From: JACVRW01 sp963751835
GTDB lineage: Bacteria; Actinomycetota; Thermoleophilia; Solirubrobacterales; Thermoleophilaceae
Assembly: GCA_963751835.1 (NCBI GenBank)
Contig: CAVVWD010000023.1
Location: 1 to 64,000, forward strand
Length of the DNA: 64,000 nt
Reading direction: 5' to 3'
The translations under genes were made by a program, and so were the position numbers. Below, piece after piece: positions 8,473 to 16,906 of this stretch. How positions within the stretch are numbered: position 1 is the stretch's first letter; the number at the start of each line of letters is the position of its first letter. The notes under the pieces were generated by a model. The model was given only the letters and a program-made list of their open reading frames with translations. It was not told where the DNA came from and searched no databases.

Positions 8473-9141
8473 ATGTTCGTCACACCCGCATCATTCGACT
8501 CGTTCGGCCGCGCGCTCACCCGCGCCGCCGCCGAGCGCCTTTCCCGCAACTGGCCCGGGCTGCTGGCGGGCGGCCTGCTGCTGATCCTCGCCGGCGTCCT
8601 CATCTTCAGCATCGACTGGAGCGTCAGCAGCCTCGCCATCTTCATCGGAGCCCTTTTCATCATCGAGGGCTTCGGGGCGTTGCTGACCAGCGGGATCGAC
8701 AACCATGCTGCGAACGTGGTCACCGGGGTGCTTTCGGTGGCCGCGGGCATCGCCATCATCGCCTGGCCGTCCCCGAGCCTCACCGTGCTCGCGATCTTCC
8801 TCGGCTCGTGGCTGATTGTCATGGGCACAGTCGGCATCTCAGGGGCGCTTGCCGCCCGCAAGGTCCTCGACGACTGGTGGTTGCTGCTGCTGCTCGGCCT
8901 GGTCGAGGTGCCCCTGGGTGTTCTCGCCCTGGCGAACCCCGGCGCGACGCTCGCCGCCCTCGTCACCGTCGGCGGGATCTGGGCCGTCGCGATCGGCGCG
9001 ACTCGCATCGTGCTCGCGTTCCGGCTCAGGGATCTGCCGAACGAGGTGGACAAGGCGTACGACGGGCGCACCTCAAACGGGACAGCCGGCGGTTCTGGCT
9101 CCGAGCGTCACGCCCAAGCAGCGGGCGCCTCATCGAGCTGA
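8473..9141 (+). CDS. HdeD family (DUF308) acid/stress membrane protein
   Basis: A 222-residue protein starting at the ATG at 8473, with GGAGGA placed 6-11 nt upstream. Six hydrophobic segments fill residues ~28-185 and include the DUF308 repeats (GLLAGGLLLILAGVLIF, GVLSVAAGIAIIAWP, GLVEVPLGVLALANPG). The C-terminal 30 residues are polar and Gly/Ser-rich. E. coli HdeD takes part in acid resistance at high cell density; the function in actinobacteria is not defined. Gene order suggests co-expression with the DUF1269 protein. A strong hairpin directly downstream probably ends the transcript. Confidence 0.88.
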   Translation: MFVTPASFDSFGRALTRAAAERLSRNWPGLLAGGLLLILAGVLIFSIDWSVSSLAIFIGALFIIEGFGALLTSGIDNHAANVVTGVLSVAAGIAIIAWPSPSLTVLAIFLGSWLIVMGTVGISGALAARKVLDDWWLLLLLGLVEVPLGVLALANPGATLAALVTVGGIWAVAIGATRIVLAFRLRDLPNEVDKAYDGRTSNGTAGGSGSERHAQAAGASSS

Positions 9142-9152
9142 AAGCCCCCGGC

Positions 9153-9190
9153 CCCGCGCCGACGCTCTCCTCCCCGGGCGTCGGCGCGGG
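9153..9190 (+). terminator. GC-rich hairpin terminator after the HdeD gene
   Basis: A perfect 13-bp inverted repeat (CCCGCGCCGACGC at 9153-9165 and its complement at 9178-9190) encloses a 12-nt loop. It lies 11 nt after the HdeD stop and before the DUF1003 ribosome site. There is no long T tract, as is usual at this G+C. Confidence 0.6.
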
Positions 9191-9251
9191 CGAGGGGCTA
9201 CCGTCGCCTTAGCCCACCGCGCGCCGGGACCGCTCGTTGAAAGGAGCCAGG

Positions 9252-9782
9252 ATGCCGAACGATCACGCACCTCACGCGACGACACGCGGAGCTCCCAACG
9301 GGGGGCCGGACCACCGCAAGCTCGCGCGCCGGTTGCACAAGGTCCTGGTTCCGGTGCCCAAGCTGAAGGACCCGATCGACCCGGCGCTGCTCGAGCACGA
9401 AAGGGCACGGGCCGAGGCAGCGCAGAACAGGGTCGCCGACAGGATCACGGCGTTCTCGGGCTCCATGCTGTTCGTCTACATCCACATCCTGTGGTTCGCC
9501 TGCTGGATTGGCTTTGGCGTCGAGGATTACCCCTTCGGGCTGCTGACGATGATCGTCTCGCTGGAGGCGATCTTCCTCTCGACCTTCGTGATGATCAGCC
9601 AGAACCGCGCCGACGCGAAGCGGCAGGTGGTCGCCGACGAGCAGTGGAAGATGGTTCAACAGGAGCACACGCAGAACGCGGAGCTGCTCAGCCTGTCGAG
9701 GCAGATCTTGAAGTTGACCGAGGAGGTCCGGAGCTTCGCCGGCCGCGGCGACGGGGGCGGCGGCAAGGTCCCGTCGCCTTAG
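9252..9782 (+). CDS. DUF1003 membrane protein
   Basis: A 176-residue protein; the ATG at 9252 is chosen over 9237 because AAGGAG lies 5-10 nt upstream of it. Residues ~65-125 contain two membrane helices with the DUF1003 signature: RVADRITAFSGSMLFVYIHILWFACWI, a short loop with YPFGLLTMIVSLEAIFLSTFVMISQNR, and then a soluble helix (ADAKRQVVADEQWKMVQQE). The family has no established function. It forms a third small membrane gene after DUF1269 and HdeD. Its stop overlaps the convergent VOC gene's stop in a TTAG tetranucleotide. Confidence 0.88.
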   Translation: MPNDHAPHATTRGAPNGGPDHRKLARRLHKVLVPVPKLKDPIDPALLEHERARAEAAQNRVADRITAFSGSMLFVYIHILWFACWIGFGVEDYPFGLLTMIVSLEAIFLSTFVMISQNRADAKRQVVADEQWKMVQQEHTQNAELLSLSRQILKLTEEVRSFAGRGDGGGGKVPSP

Positions 9783-10258
9783 CCGGGCAGATCTTCAGGC
9801 CGCTTCTTCGCGAGCTTTCCTTCAAGCAGTCCAGTGGACTGCCCGACTTCGATCAGGTAGCCGTCGGGGTCGCGCATGTAGCAGCGGATCTCGGCGCCGC
9901 GATCGATCGGCGGCGTCACGAACTCGGCCCCTCTTGAGCTCCACTGCTCATAGCACGCCTGGATGTCGGCGACGCGCAGGTTCATGAAGATGGACACCGT
10001 GTCCCCGGGCTCGTAGTTGACGACCGAGATGTCGGGCTTGTCGGGGGTGGGGCCACCGCCCGGGTTCATGATCAGCCACGAGTTGGAGAGCTTGATCATG
10101 CACGGGTTCTCCTCCATCACGACCTGGCCGCCGAGGACCTCGGAGTAGAACGCGCGCGACCGAGCAACGCTGCGCACCGTGATGAACTGGGTCATGAGGA
10201 AGCCCTCGGTCGGGGCGGGCAGGTTCTCGAAGTCGATCGCCGGCGTGTGCTCGCTCAC
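9779..10258 (-). CDS. VOC-family (glyoxalase/bleomycin resistance-like) protein
   Basis: A 159-residue metal-dependent-fold protein. It shows one vicinal-oxygen-chelate module: FITVRSVARSRAFYSEVLGGQVVM at residues 25-48, and the second half ending CYMRDPDGYLIEVGQST, the usual C-terminal strand with a Glu ligand. Family members isomerise, cleave or bind small molecules; which applies here cannot be told. A GGAGG-like site (from GCCTCCTC on the plus strand) precedes the ATG at 10258. It overlaps the convergent DUF1003 gene by 4 nt. Confidence 0.87.
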   Translation of the reverse strand: MSEHTPAIDFENLPAPTEGFLMTQFITVRSVARSRAFYSEVLGGQVVMEENPCMIKLSNSWLIMNPGGGPTPDKPDISVVNYEPGDTVSIFMNLRVADIQACYEQWSSRGAEFVTPPIDRGAEIRCYMRDPDGYLIEVGQSTGLLEGKLAKKRPEDLPG

Positions 10259-10478
10259 GCTTTCTGCCTCCTCGTACGCGTTCTGGGACTGTGCCAGAAG
10301 CTGCAGACCAGGACAACCAGAAGGGCGTGTTTGCTCACGACGGCTTTACGCGGCCGTCGCCGACCTGCTCGCGCGGACGATCGTCCCCGCCGTGTCGCCG
10401 TACCGCCTCGGTGGTACGCACGAATGACGCCTGCGGGCCGATGACGCCGCTCGTGTTCCCGCCCATGATTGCGGCACG

Positions 10479-11383
<905 letters not shown>

Positions 11384-11387
<4 letters not shown>

Positions 11388-12118
11388 CGAGCCAGTTCAA
11401 GGCGGAGCTCCTGAAGATCCGCTCGACGCGCACGACGCTCGGTCTCGTGCTCGGCATGGTCGCTCTCATCGTCCTCTTCTCGCTGCTCACGGGCCTGGCA
11501 AGTAAGGAGCACGACCTGCTCACCACCGAGGACCAGCGGGAGGCGCTCGCCGTGGGGAGCTTCGCGGGCGTCTTCGCCGCGCTCGCCGGCATCATGCTCG
11601 TGACCGGCGAGTACCGGTACGGCACGATCCAGCCGACGTACCTGTTCACGCCGCGACGCTCGCGTGTGCTTGCCGCCAAGGTGGCGGCAGGCGCGCTTGC
11701 CGGGCTGGTGTTCGGCATCGTCGGCGCCGCGCTCGGTTTCGGCATCGGCTACGCGTGCCTCGCAGGGCGCGGGATCGACTATGCACTCAGCGGCGGGCAG
11801 ACGGCCCTCCTGCTGCTCGGCACGGTCGCGCTCACCGCCCTCTGGGGCGCGATCGGCGTCGGCCTCGGCGCCCTGCTCCGCAACCAGGTCGGCGCCATCA
11901 TCGGCCTGCTCGCCTGGGGCTTCGTCGTCGAGAACCTGCTCTTCGGGCTCGTCCCGGACATCGGCCGCTTCGGGCCGGTGCACGCTGGGGACGGGCTCAT
12001 GGGGCAGACCGCCGACCACCTCCTGCAAGCGACGCCCGGCGGCCTGGTGCTCGTGGTCTGGGCCGCCGCCGTCGCCGTGGTGGGCGCCGCGCTCGCCGTG
12101 CGCCGCGACGTGACCTAG
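11384..12118 (+). CDS. ABC-2 type transporter permease
   Basis: A 244-residue membrane subunit translated from the GTG overlapping the ATPase stop. It starts with FKAELLKIRSTRTTLGLVLG, the amphipathic entry helix typical of ABC-2 permeases, and has six hydrophobic segments. The GEYRYGTIQPTYLFTPRR loop between helices 2 and 3 is the characteristic ABC-2 cytoplasmic motif. It works as a homodimer with the preceding ATPase, probably as an exporter. It ends with a charged VRRDVT tail. Confidence 0.92.
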
Positions 12119-12180
12119 GTACGGGTCCGACCAGGGAGGATCTTTCGCGTGCATCCTTGATGACGTAGCGTGGCGGCGAC

Positions 12181-13089
12181 GTGGAGCGCGCCTTCCCTAC
12201 ACCCGCGGTCGCAGCCGACGCGGCGGCGGTGATCGAGGTCGTCCTGGCGCTCGAATCGTCGGTGTACGGCCAGAGCGCGTTCTCGCAGGCCGATCTGGAG
12301 GACGAGTGGTTGGACCTCGACCTCGAGCAGGACGCGCGCGTCGTCCGCGACGGCGACCGCATCGTCGGCTACAGCGTGGTGCGCGAGCGAGGCGAGCTGT
12401 GGCGCGTCGAGGGGTACGTCCACCCCGACGCGCACGGGCGCGGAATCGGGAAGCTGATAGCGACTGGGCTCGAGGAGGACGCGGCCCGCCACGGGGCAAG
12501 CCGGATCCAAAACGGCGTCTTAGAGGCCGACTCCGCCGCCCGCAGGCTGCTCGAGTCGCTCGGCTACGGCGCCGTGCGCGTCTTCCGTGAGCTGCGCATC
12601 GAGCTCGACGCGCCGCCGCCCGCCCCCGAGTGGCCGGACGGGCTGCGCGTCGTCCCGTTCGACCCGGAACGTGACGCGCTCGAGTTCCATGCCGCGCACC
12701 AGGAGGCGTTCGCGGATAGCTGGGACTACACGCCGCGCGACTTCGAGTCGTGGTCGAAGTGCAACCTCGGGAGCGAGCGCTTCGACCCGACGCTCTGGTG
12801 CGTCGTCCGCGCCGTGGACGAGATCGCCGCCGGGACCATCTGCACGGGCGACACGTACGGCGGCGGCTGGGTCCACACGCTCTTCACGCGTCGCCCGTGG
12901 CGTAAGCAGGGCGTGGGCGCGGCACTCCTCGACGACTCGTTCGGGCGCTTCTGGGAACGGGGTGAGCACAGCGTCGGGCTCGGCGTCGACGCGGCGAGTG
13001 ACACCGGCGCATTCCGACTCTATGAGCGCGCCGGGATGGCGCCCGCGCTCGCCTGGGTGGTGTACGAGAAGGAGCTCGGCGAGTCGTAG
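12181..13089 (+). CDS. Tandem-GNAT acetyltransferase
   Basis: A 302-residue protein from the GTG at 12181 with two GNAT domains. Domain 1 (residues ~1-140) contains VEGYVHPDAHGRGIGKLIATGLEE, an intact acetyl-CoA loop. Domain 2 (residues ~150-300) has VHTLFTRRPWRKQGVGAALLDDSF, also intact. This architecture resembles mycothiol synthase and aminoglycoside-type GNAT pairs, but I see no specific MshD signature, so the substrate stays open. The stop codon is formed at the junction of a 15-bp tandem duplication. Confidence 0.85.
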   Translation: MERAFPTPAVAADAAAVIEVVLALESSVYGQSAFSQADLEDEWLDLDLEQDARVVRDGDRIVGYSVVRERGELWRVEGYVHPDAHGRGIGKLIATGLEEDAARHGASRIQNGVLEADSAARRLLESLGYGAVRVFRELRIELDAPPPAPEWPDGLRVVPFDPERDALEFHAAHQEAFADSWDYTPRDFESWSKCNLGSERFDPTLWCVVRAVDEIAAGTICTGDTYGGGWVHTLFTRRPWRKQGVGAALLDDSFGRFWERGEHSVGLGVDAASDTGAFRLYERAGMAPALAWVVYEKELGES

Positions 13090-13102
13090 CTCGGCGAGTC
13101 GT
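13073..13102 (+). repeat. Perfect 15-bp tandem duplication at the GNAT stop codon
   Basis: AGCTCGGCGAGTCGT occurs twice head to tail (13073-13087 and 13088-13102). The TAG stop of the GNAT gene spans the junction, so the duplication itself creates the stop. Confidence 0.9.
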
Positions 13103-13132
13103 GCGAGCGGCGGGCGGAGCCCCGGTGCCCGT

Positions 13133-14398
13133 TCAGGCGGGCTGGGGGGCGGCTTCCTTGGTGGGCGTCCCGAGGGCGTCGGCGGGCGCGTTCTGTCGTC
13201 TGGAGCGGACGAGGAAGGGCAGCGCGAGGGCCGAGATGCCGGCTGACATCAAGTAGGACGGCGCGTATCCCCACACGTCGGCGGCACGACCGAGCACCGG
13301 CTGCGTCCATACCCCTCCGCTGGACGCCATCAGCGAGTCGAACGACAGGATCGTCGCCCTCTGCCGCGACGGAATGAGGCCATTGATATAGGCCTGCCGA
13401 ATCGGCCTCGCGGCGGCGAACAGGAGGCCCCATACCGCGGTCAGGCCGATCACCGCCCAGAAGTTCTCGACGATTCCGATCAGGCCGAGCGCGATCACGC
13501 TCAGTCCCGCGGTGGCGATCAGCGCCGACGTGCGGCGGTGAAAGAGCCGGCGAATCGAGGGTGCGGCCACGCCGCCGAGGATCTGAGCGCCGGCGACGAT
13601 CGCCGCCACCAGACCGGCGATCTGGTACGCCTGCGGGTCGCCGTAGAGCTCCAGCAGGTAGGGCTGCAGGGCGTAGAAGGCGTAGATGCCGACGCCGCCC
13701 GTGAAGAGGGCCTCGACCATCAGCCACTTGACCGCCGGCACGCGCCAGCCGTACTCGATCGAGGCCGATGCGACCTTTCGCATCTCGGCCAGCGGGCGAC
13801 CGCCCTTCTCGGGGCTGAAGCCGATGTCGTGCATGAGCCTGAACGCCACCACGAACATCACGCTCAAGATCACGCCGCGGAGCACGAACGGCACGCCAAG
13901 ACTGGTCTGCTGGGCGATGAACCCTCCCGCCACCGAGCCGCCGAGCATTGCCGCTCCCGTCACCATCTGGCCGCGCCCGAACACCGTCTCCATGTCGCCG
14001 CTGTAGCCGGTCGCGGCGAGCGCGTCGACGAGCCACGCCTCGACGGCGCCGGAGAAGAACGTGAAGCCGAGGCCGAGCAGCAGGGAGACGATCGCCCACT
14101 GCCAAAACGGCGCTTCGACCTGCCAGAGCATGACGTACAGCAACGTCGACGCCGTCAGCGTCAGCGTGCCGAGCAGGTACGACGCTCGGCGCCCGACGGT
14201 GTCGGCGACGATCCCGGTCGGCACCTCGAAGAGCACCATCCCGGCCGTGAAGAACGCGTTTGCCGCGAACGCCTCCAGGTTGGAGAGGCCCGCATCGAGA
14301 AGGAAGATCGTGTTGATCCCCCAGATGAACGACGCCGCCAGCGTGTTCCCGAGCAGGAGCAGAAGGTAGGTGCGCTGTATGGAGCGGGGCGTGGGCAT
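13133..14398 (-). CDS. MFS transporter
   Basis: A 421-residue major-facilitator protein from the ATG at 14398 (longer reading frames upstream are Arg/His-rich and unlikely). There are about 12 membrane helices. The loop between helices 2 and 3 reads GIVADTVGRRASYLLGTL, the MFS motif A, and a second-half relative appears as PSIRRLFHRRTSALI. The sequence resembles the drug-efflux type of small MFS. It lies 86 nt downstream of the SDR gene on the same strand, but an AT-rich palindrome between them suggests its own control. The substrate is unknown. Confidence 0.9.
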   Translation of the reverse strand: MPTPRSIQRTYLLLLLGNTLAASFIWGINTIFLLDAGLSNLEAFAANAFFTAGMVLFEVPTGIVADTVGRRASYLLGTLTLTASTLLYVMLWQVEAPFWQWAIVSLLLGLGFTFFSGAVEAWLVDALAATGYSGDMETVFGRGQMVTGAAMLGGSVAGGFIAQQTSLGVPFVLRGVILSVMFVVAFRLMHDIGFSPEKGGRPLAEMRKVASASIEYGWRVPAVKWLMVEALFTGGVGIYAFYALQPYLLELYGDPQAYQIAGLVAAIVAGAQILGGVAAPSIRRLFHRRTSALIATAGLSVIALGLIGIVENFWAVIGLTAVWGLLFAAARPIRQAYINGLIPSRQRATILSFDSLMASSGGVWTQPVLGRAADVWGYAPSYLMSAGISALALPFLVRSRRQNAPADALGTPTKEAAPQPA

Positions 14399-14466
14399 AT
14401 CCGGTTGGCCTCTTAGGGTGTGACCCGCGGAAGCCTCGGAAATCGTCGGTCGCCGAGGCCGTATTG

Positions 14467-14482
14467 TTCGATGATTATCGAA
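14467..14482. promoter_or_regulatory. Palindromic operator TTCGAT-N4-ATCGAA before the MFS gene
   Basis: A perfect 6-bp inverted repeat (TTCGAT at 14467-14472, ATCGAA at 14477-14482) sits in an unusually AT-rich stretch 69-84 nt upstream of the MFS start and just after the SDR stop. Its size and spacing fit a dimeric ArsR/MarR/TetR-type repressor site. No regulator of that class is encoded beside it. Confidence 0.55.
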
Positions 14483-14484
14483 GT

Positions 14485-15273
14485 TTATTCGGTGATGCTG
14501 CCGGCGCTGAGGTTGGCGACGGTTCCCGTCATGGCACCGGCGCGGTCGGAGGCGATGAAAGCGGCGGTGTCGGCGACTTCGGCCAGGGTGGGGAGCCGCT
14601 TGAGCAGCGTGCCCTGTTCGAGCTTTGCCTGGAACTGGGCGGGGGTGACACCTGCGGCCGGACCCGCCGTGGCGTTGTTCGCCTCGATGAGGGGGGTCTC
14701 CGGAATCGCGTGGGAACGCAGGCAAACTACCCGGATCCCGGCTGGTCCCACCTCGAGGGCCAGGGAACGCGAGAACGCCTCAACGGCGGCCCAGGCCGGT
14801 GCACTCCCGCCGATCAGGTTGGCCGGCATCCGGGCGGGAACGGCTGTCAGTGTCACGATCACACCCGAGCCCTGGCCGCTCATGTGCCGGGCCGCGGCGG
14901 TCGCGGTGATGAAGTTGGAGCTGGTGTAGAAGGCGATGGGGCGGGCGAAGGCGTCGCCGGCCAGCTCCGTCAGGGGTATGCGGTCGGGTGCGGGGCCCAG
15001 GCCGATGGCGTTGAAGGAGATGTCAACACCTCCCGCCCTCTCGACCACGGTGTTGAGGTGCTCCTCCACGGCTTTCTCGTCGAGAGCGTCAACTTGTGCT
15101 GTCTCAGCCACGCCGCCGGCAGCAACAATTTCCTTGGCGACACCATCCACCTTCGCCACGTTACGTCCCGTCAGGAAAAGCCTTGCCCCCTCGCGTGCGT
15201 AAGCCCGGGCGACGGCGCCGCCAATCGCGCCGCCGGCCGCATAGATCACGGCGGTCTTGTTTTCAAGCAGCAT
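14485..15273 (-). CDS. Short-chain dehydrogenase/reductase with atypical active site
   Basis: A 262-residue SDR-fold protein starting at the ATG at 15273 behind a GGAGG site. The dinucleotide-binding motif is AAGGAIGGAVARAYAREGA (usually TGxxxGIG), and the NAG-like strand is FNAIGLG. The catalytic region (about residues 143-170, TLTAVPARM ... GGSAPAWAAVEAFSRSLA) lacks the canonical Tyr-x3-Lys pair, so it may be a non-classical or inactive SDR. A 13-codon reading frame overlaps its start and a 32-bp element lies 70 nt upstream, suggesting regulation together with the ECF factor. Confidence 0.83.
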   Translation of the reverse strand: MLLENKTAVIYAAGGAIGGAVARAYAREGARLFLTGRNVAKVDGVAKEIVAAGGVAETAQVDALDEKAVEEHLNTVVERAGGVDISFNAIGLGPAPDRIPLTELAGDAFARPIAFYTSSNFITATAAARHMSGQGSGVIVTLTAVPARMPANLIGGSAPAWAAVEAFSRSLALEVGPAGIRVVCLRSHAIPETPLIEANNATAGPAAGVTPAQFQAKLEQGTLLKRLPTLAEVADTAAFIASDRAGAMTGTVANLSAGSITE

Positions 15274-15304
15274 TTTCGTCCTCCACCGGCACGGGTGCGT
15301 TCAT
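15263..15304 (-). CDS. Possible 13-residue leader peptide overlapping the SDR start
   Basis: An AAAGGAGAT site followed by an ATG at 15304 opens a 13-codon frame (MNAPVPVEDENAA) ending with TGA inside the first codons of the SDR gene. It could couple translation to the SDR. It is very short, so chance is possible. Confidence 0.3.
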   Translation of the reverse strand: MNAPVPVEDENAA

Positions 15305-15342
15305 TTCGATCTCCTTTGCGGTCGAGCGGCTCGTTGTTGTTG

Positions 15343-15374
15343 GTTGAGACACCGGCCGCGACCGGAACGGAACG
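15343..15374 (-). promoter_or_regulatory. 32-bp element upstream of the SDR gene (left copy of inverted repeat)
   Basis: This sequence matches the reverse complement of 16483-16514 at 30 of 32 positions. On the minus strand it ends with GGTGTCTCAAC, about 70 nt before the SDR start. It may be an ECF-type promoter recognised by the neighbouring sigma factor, because both copies point into genes. Confidence 0.5.
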
Positions 15375-15388
15375 CCAAGTAGCGCGGC

Positions 15389-16408
15389 CTACGAGCGGAG
15401 CGTCCGTGGGAGCCCGAAGTGTCGGAAGACGCTCGTGTCGGCGAACCAGGTGATCGCCGCGACCGCGTCCCCCTCGAGCGTCAGCACGATCAGTCCCCAG
15501 GGCCGGGCGATCGCGGCTTGGGCGTCCGGTAGGTAGCAGCCGAAGGCCGGCTGGGTGTTGGCCCGGGTGGGCACGACACGCAGCGGCGTACCGCGCAGCT
15601 CCGCCCGCTGGTGAAGGAAGTCGGCGATCGCCGCGTGTCCCTGGTACTCGAGCGGCAGGGGCGGCATCGTGAGCCGGGCGTCGTCGGTGAGCAGGGCAAC
15701 CACGTCGTCGATGTCACCGCTCTCGACGGCGTCGGCAAAGCGCCCGACCAGTCGGCGCTCAAGGGCGGAGTTCGGCCGCGGGGCGCGCTCGCGATCGACG
15801 GCCGGGAGCCCTTCTCGCAGCGTCGCTCGGGCGCGCTGCAGGGCGCCCTTGACCGAGGCCTCGCTCGTTTCGAGCATCTCGGCGACCTCGGCGGTGCGGA
15901 AGCCGAGCACATCGCGCAGCACGAGCGCCGCGCGCTGGCCCGGCGGCAGCCGCTGGAGGGCGACGATGAATGCGAGCTCGATCGACTCCCTGGCTTCGTA
16001 GCGCGTCGCCGGGCCTGGGGCGCGATCCGGCATGTCCTCGAGCAGGACATCGGGGTAGGGCTCGAGCCAGATCGGTTCGATCCGGCGTGTGGGCACCGGC
16101 ACGTCATCCATGGCTTGAACCTCCCGTGGGCGGCGCGACCGGGCCCGCAGCGCGTTCAGGCACCGGTTCGTCGCGATCCGGTAGAGCCAGGCGCGCACGG
16201 ACGCTCTGCCCTCGAACGCCTCGAGGCTCCGCCAGGCCGCCAACAGCGTCTCCTGAACCAGGTCCTCGGCATCCTGCATCGAGCCGAGGATGCGGTAGCA
16301 GTGCAACTGCAGCTCGCGCCGGTGGGGATCGGTGAGCTCGCGAAACGCCTCGTCGTCCCCAGCCCGCGCCCGTTCGAGCCTGGCCTCGTCTAGCGCGTCG
16401 CCCGGCAC
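15389..16408 (-). CDS. ECF RNA polymerase sigma factor with C-terminal SnoaL-like domain (SigG-type)
   Basis: A 339-residue ECF factor from the GTG at 16408, with GAGGAG 5 nt upstream. Sigma region 2 (LHCYRILGSMQDAEDLVQETLLAAWR, residues ~34-60) and region 4 (LPPGQRAALVLRDVLGFRTAEVAEMLE) are intact. The last ~120 residues (DAVESGDIDDVVALLTDDARLTMPP...) form an NTF2/SnoaL-like domain, found in ECF groups that lack an anti-sigma factor; the tail is thought to regulate activity. No anti-sigma gene is adjacent, which agrees. The inverted copies of a 32-bp element on both sides are candidate target promoters (inference). Confidence 0.92.
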   Translation of the reverse strand: MPGDALDEARLERARAGDDEAFRELTDPHRRELQLHCYRILGSMQDAEDLVQETLLAAWRSLEAFEGRASVRAWLYRIATNRCLNALRARSRRPREVQAMDDVPVPTRRIEPIWLEPYPDVLLEDMPDRAPGPATRYEARESIELAFIVALQRLPPGQRAALVLRDVLGFRTAEVAEMLETSEASVKGALQRARATLREGLPAVDRERAPRPNSALERRLVGRFADAVESGDIDDVVALLTDDARLTMPPLPLEYQGHAAIADFLHQRAELRGTPLRVVPTRANTQPAFGCYLPDAQAAIARPWGLIVLTLEGDAVAAITWFADTSVFRHFGLPRTLRS

Positions 16409-16482
16409 GGGCTCCTCGCATCAGGCTGTCCAGTAGCGGCCATCAGCGGTAAGGACACCAGCTTCTCCCGGAATGGACCGGC

Positions 16483-16514
16483 CGTTCCGTTCTTGTCGCG
16501 GCCGGTGTCTCAAC
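16483..16514 (+). promoter_or_regulatory. 32-bp element upstream of the MFS relic (right copy of inverted repeat)
   Basis: Same 32-bp element as at 15343-15374 but in opposite orientation (30 of 32 identical), here pointing rightward into the decayed MFS gene. It lies about 75 nt upstream of the sigma-factor start on the other strand. Confidence 0.5.
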
Positions 16515-16534
16515 GAGCATGTGCTCGGCACTCG

Positions 16535-16906
16535 GCCCTCGAGTTCCGGACCAGCTTCGTGGTAACCCCGGTCGCGGCGGCGGTCGGCATGATCGTCGCT
16601 CAGGCCGCGGTCGCCAGGGTCGCTTCAGGCCGGTCGCGGCGACCGGCATGGGGCTCCTGGGCGCGGGGTCGCTTCGACGGTTGCCGTCTCCCGCTTCGAG
16701 GACTTCCTCGCGGCGAACGAAGGTGCGGACCCGCTCGTCGTCCTGACCGAGGGCTTCAGTTCGCCTTCGTAGCCTGCGTAGTCTTGGCCGCGATCGGCGC
16801 GGCGCTGGCCCTCCTGCTCTTGGACCGGCCGTGGAAGGCACCGCACGAGTCGCTGGTGCCGGTGTCAGATGGGCCCGGTGTCCCCGTCCAGCGCGGCGAG
16901 GTATGA
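16535..16906 (+). pseudogene. Relic of an EmrB/QacA-type MFS transporter (C-terminal end)
   Basis: The otherwise gene-free 16409-16864 stretch holds degraded MFS pieces on the plus strand in different frames. One reads TSFVVTPVAAAVGMIVAQAAVARV, the next GRFRPVAATGMGLLGAG (frame changed), and the last LQFAFVACVVLAAIGAALALLLL followed by a polar tail to a TGA at 16906. These are the final helices of a 14-helix drug-efflux protein in correct order. The N-terminal two-thirds is missing, so this is true gene loss and not only an indel. The 3' end overlaps the opposite-strand flavoprotein gene by 42 nt. Confidence 0.7.

Noticed and set aside
15343..16514. Inverted repeats as ends of an insertion sequence
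   Set aside because: The gene between them is a sigma factor, there is no transposase, and no target duplication was seen.
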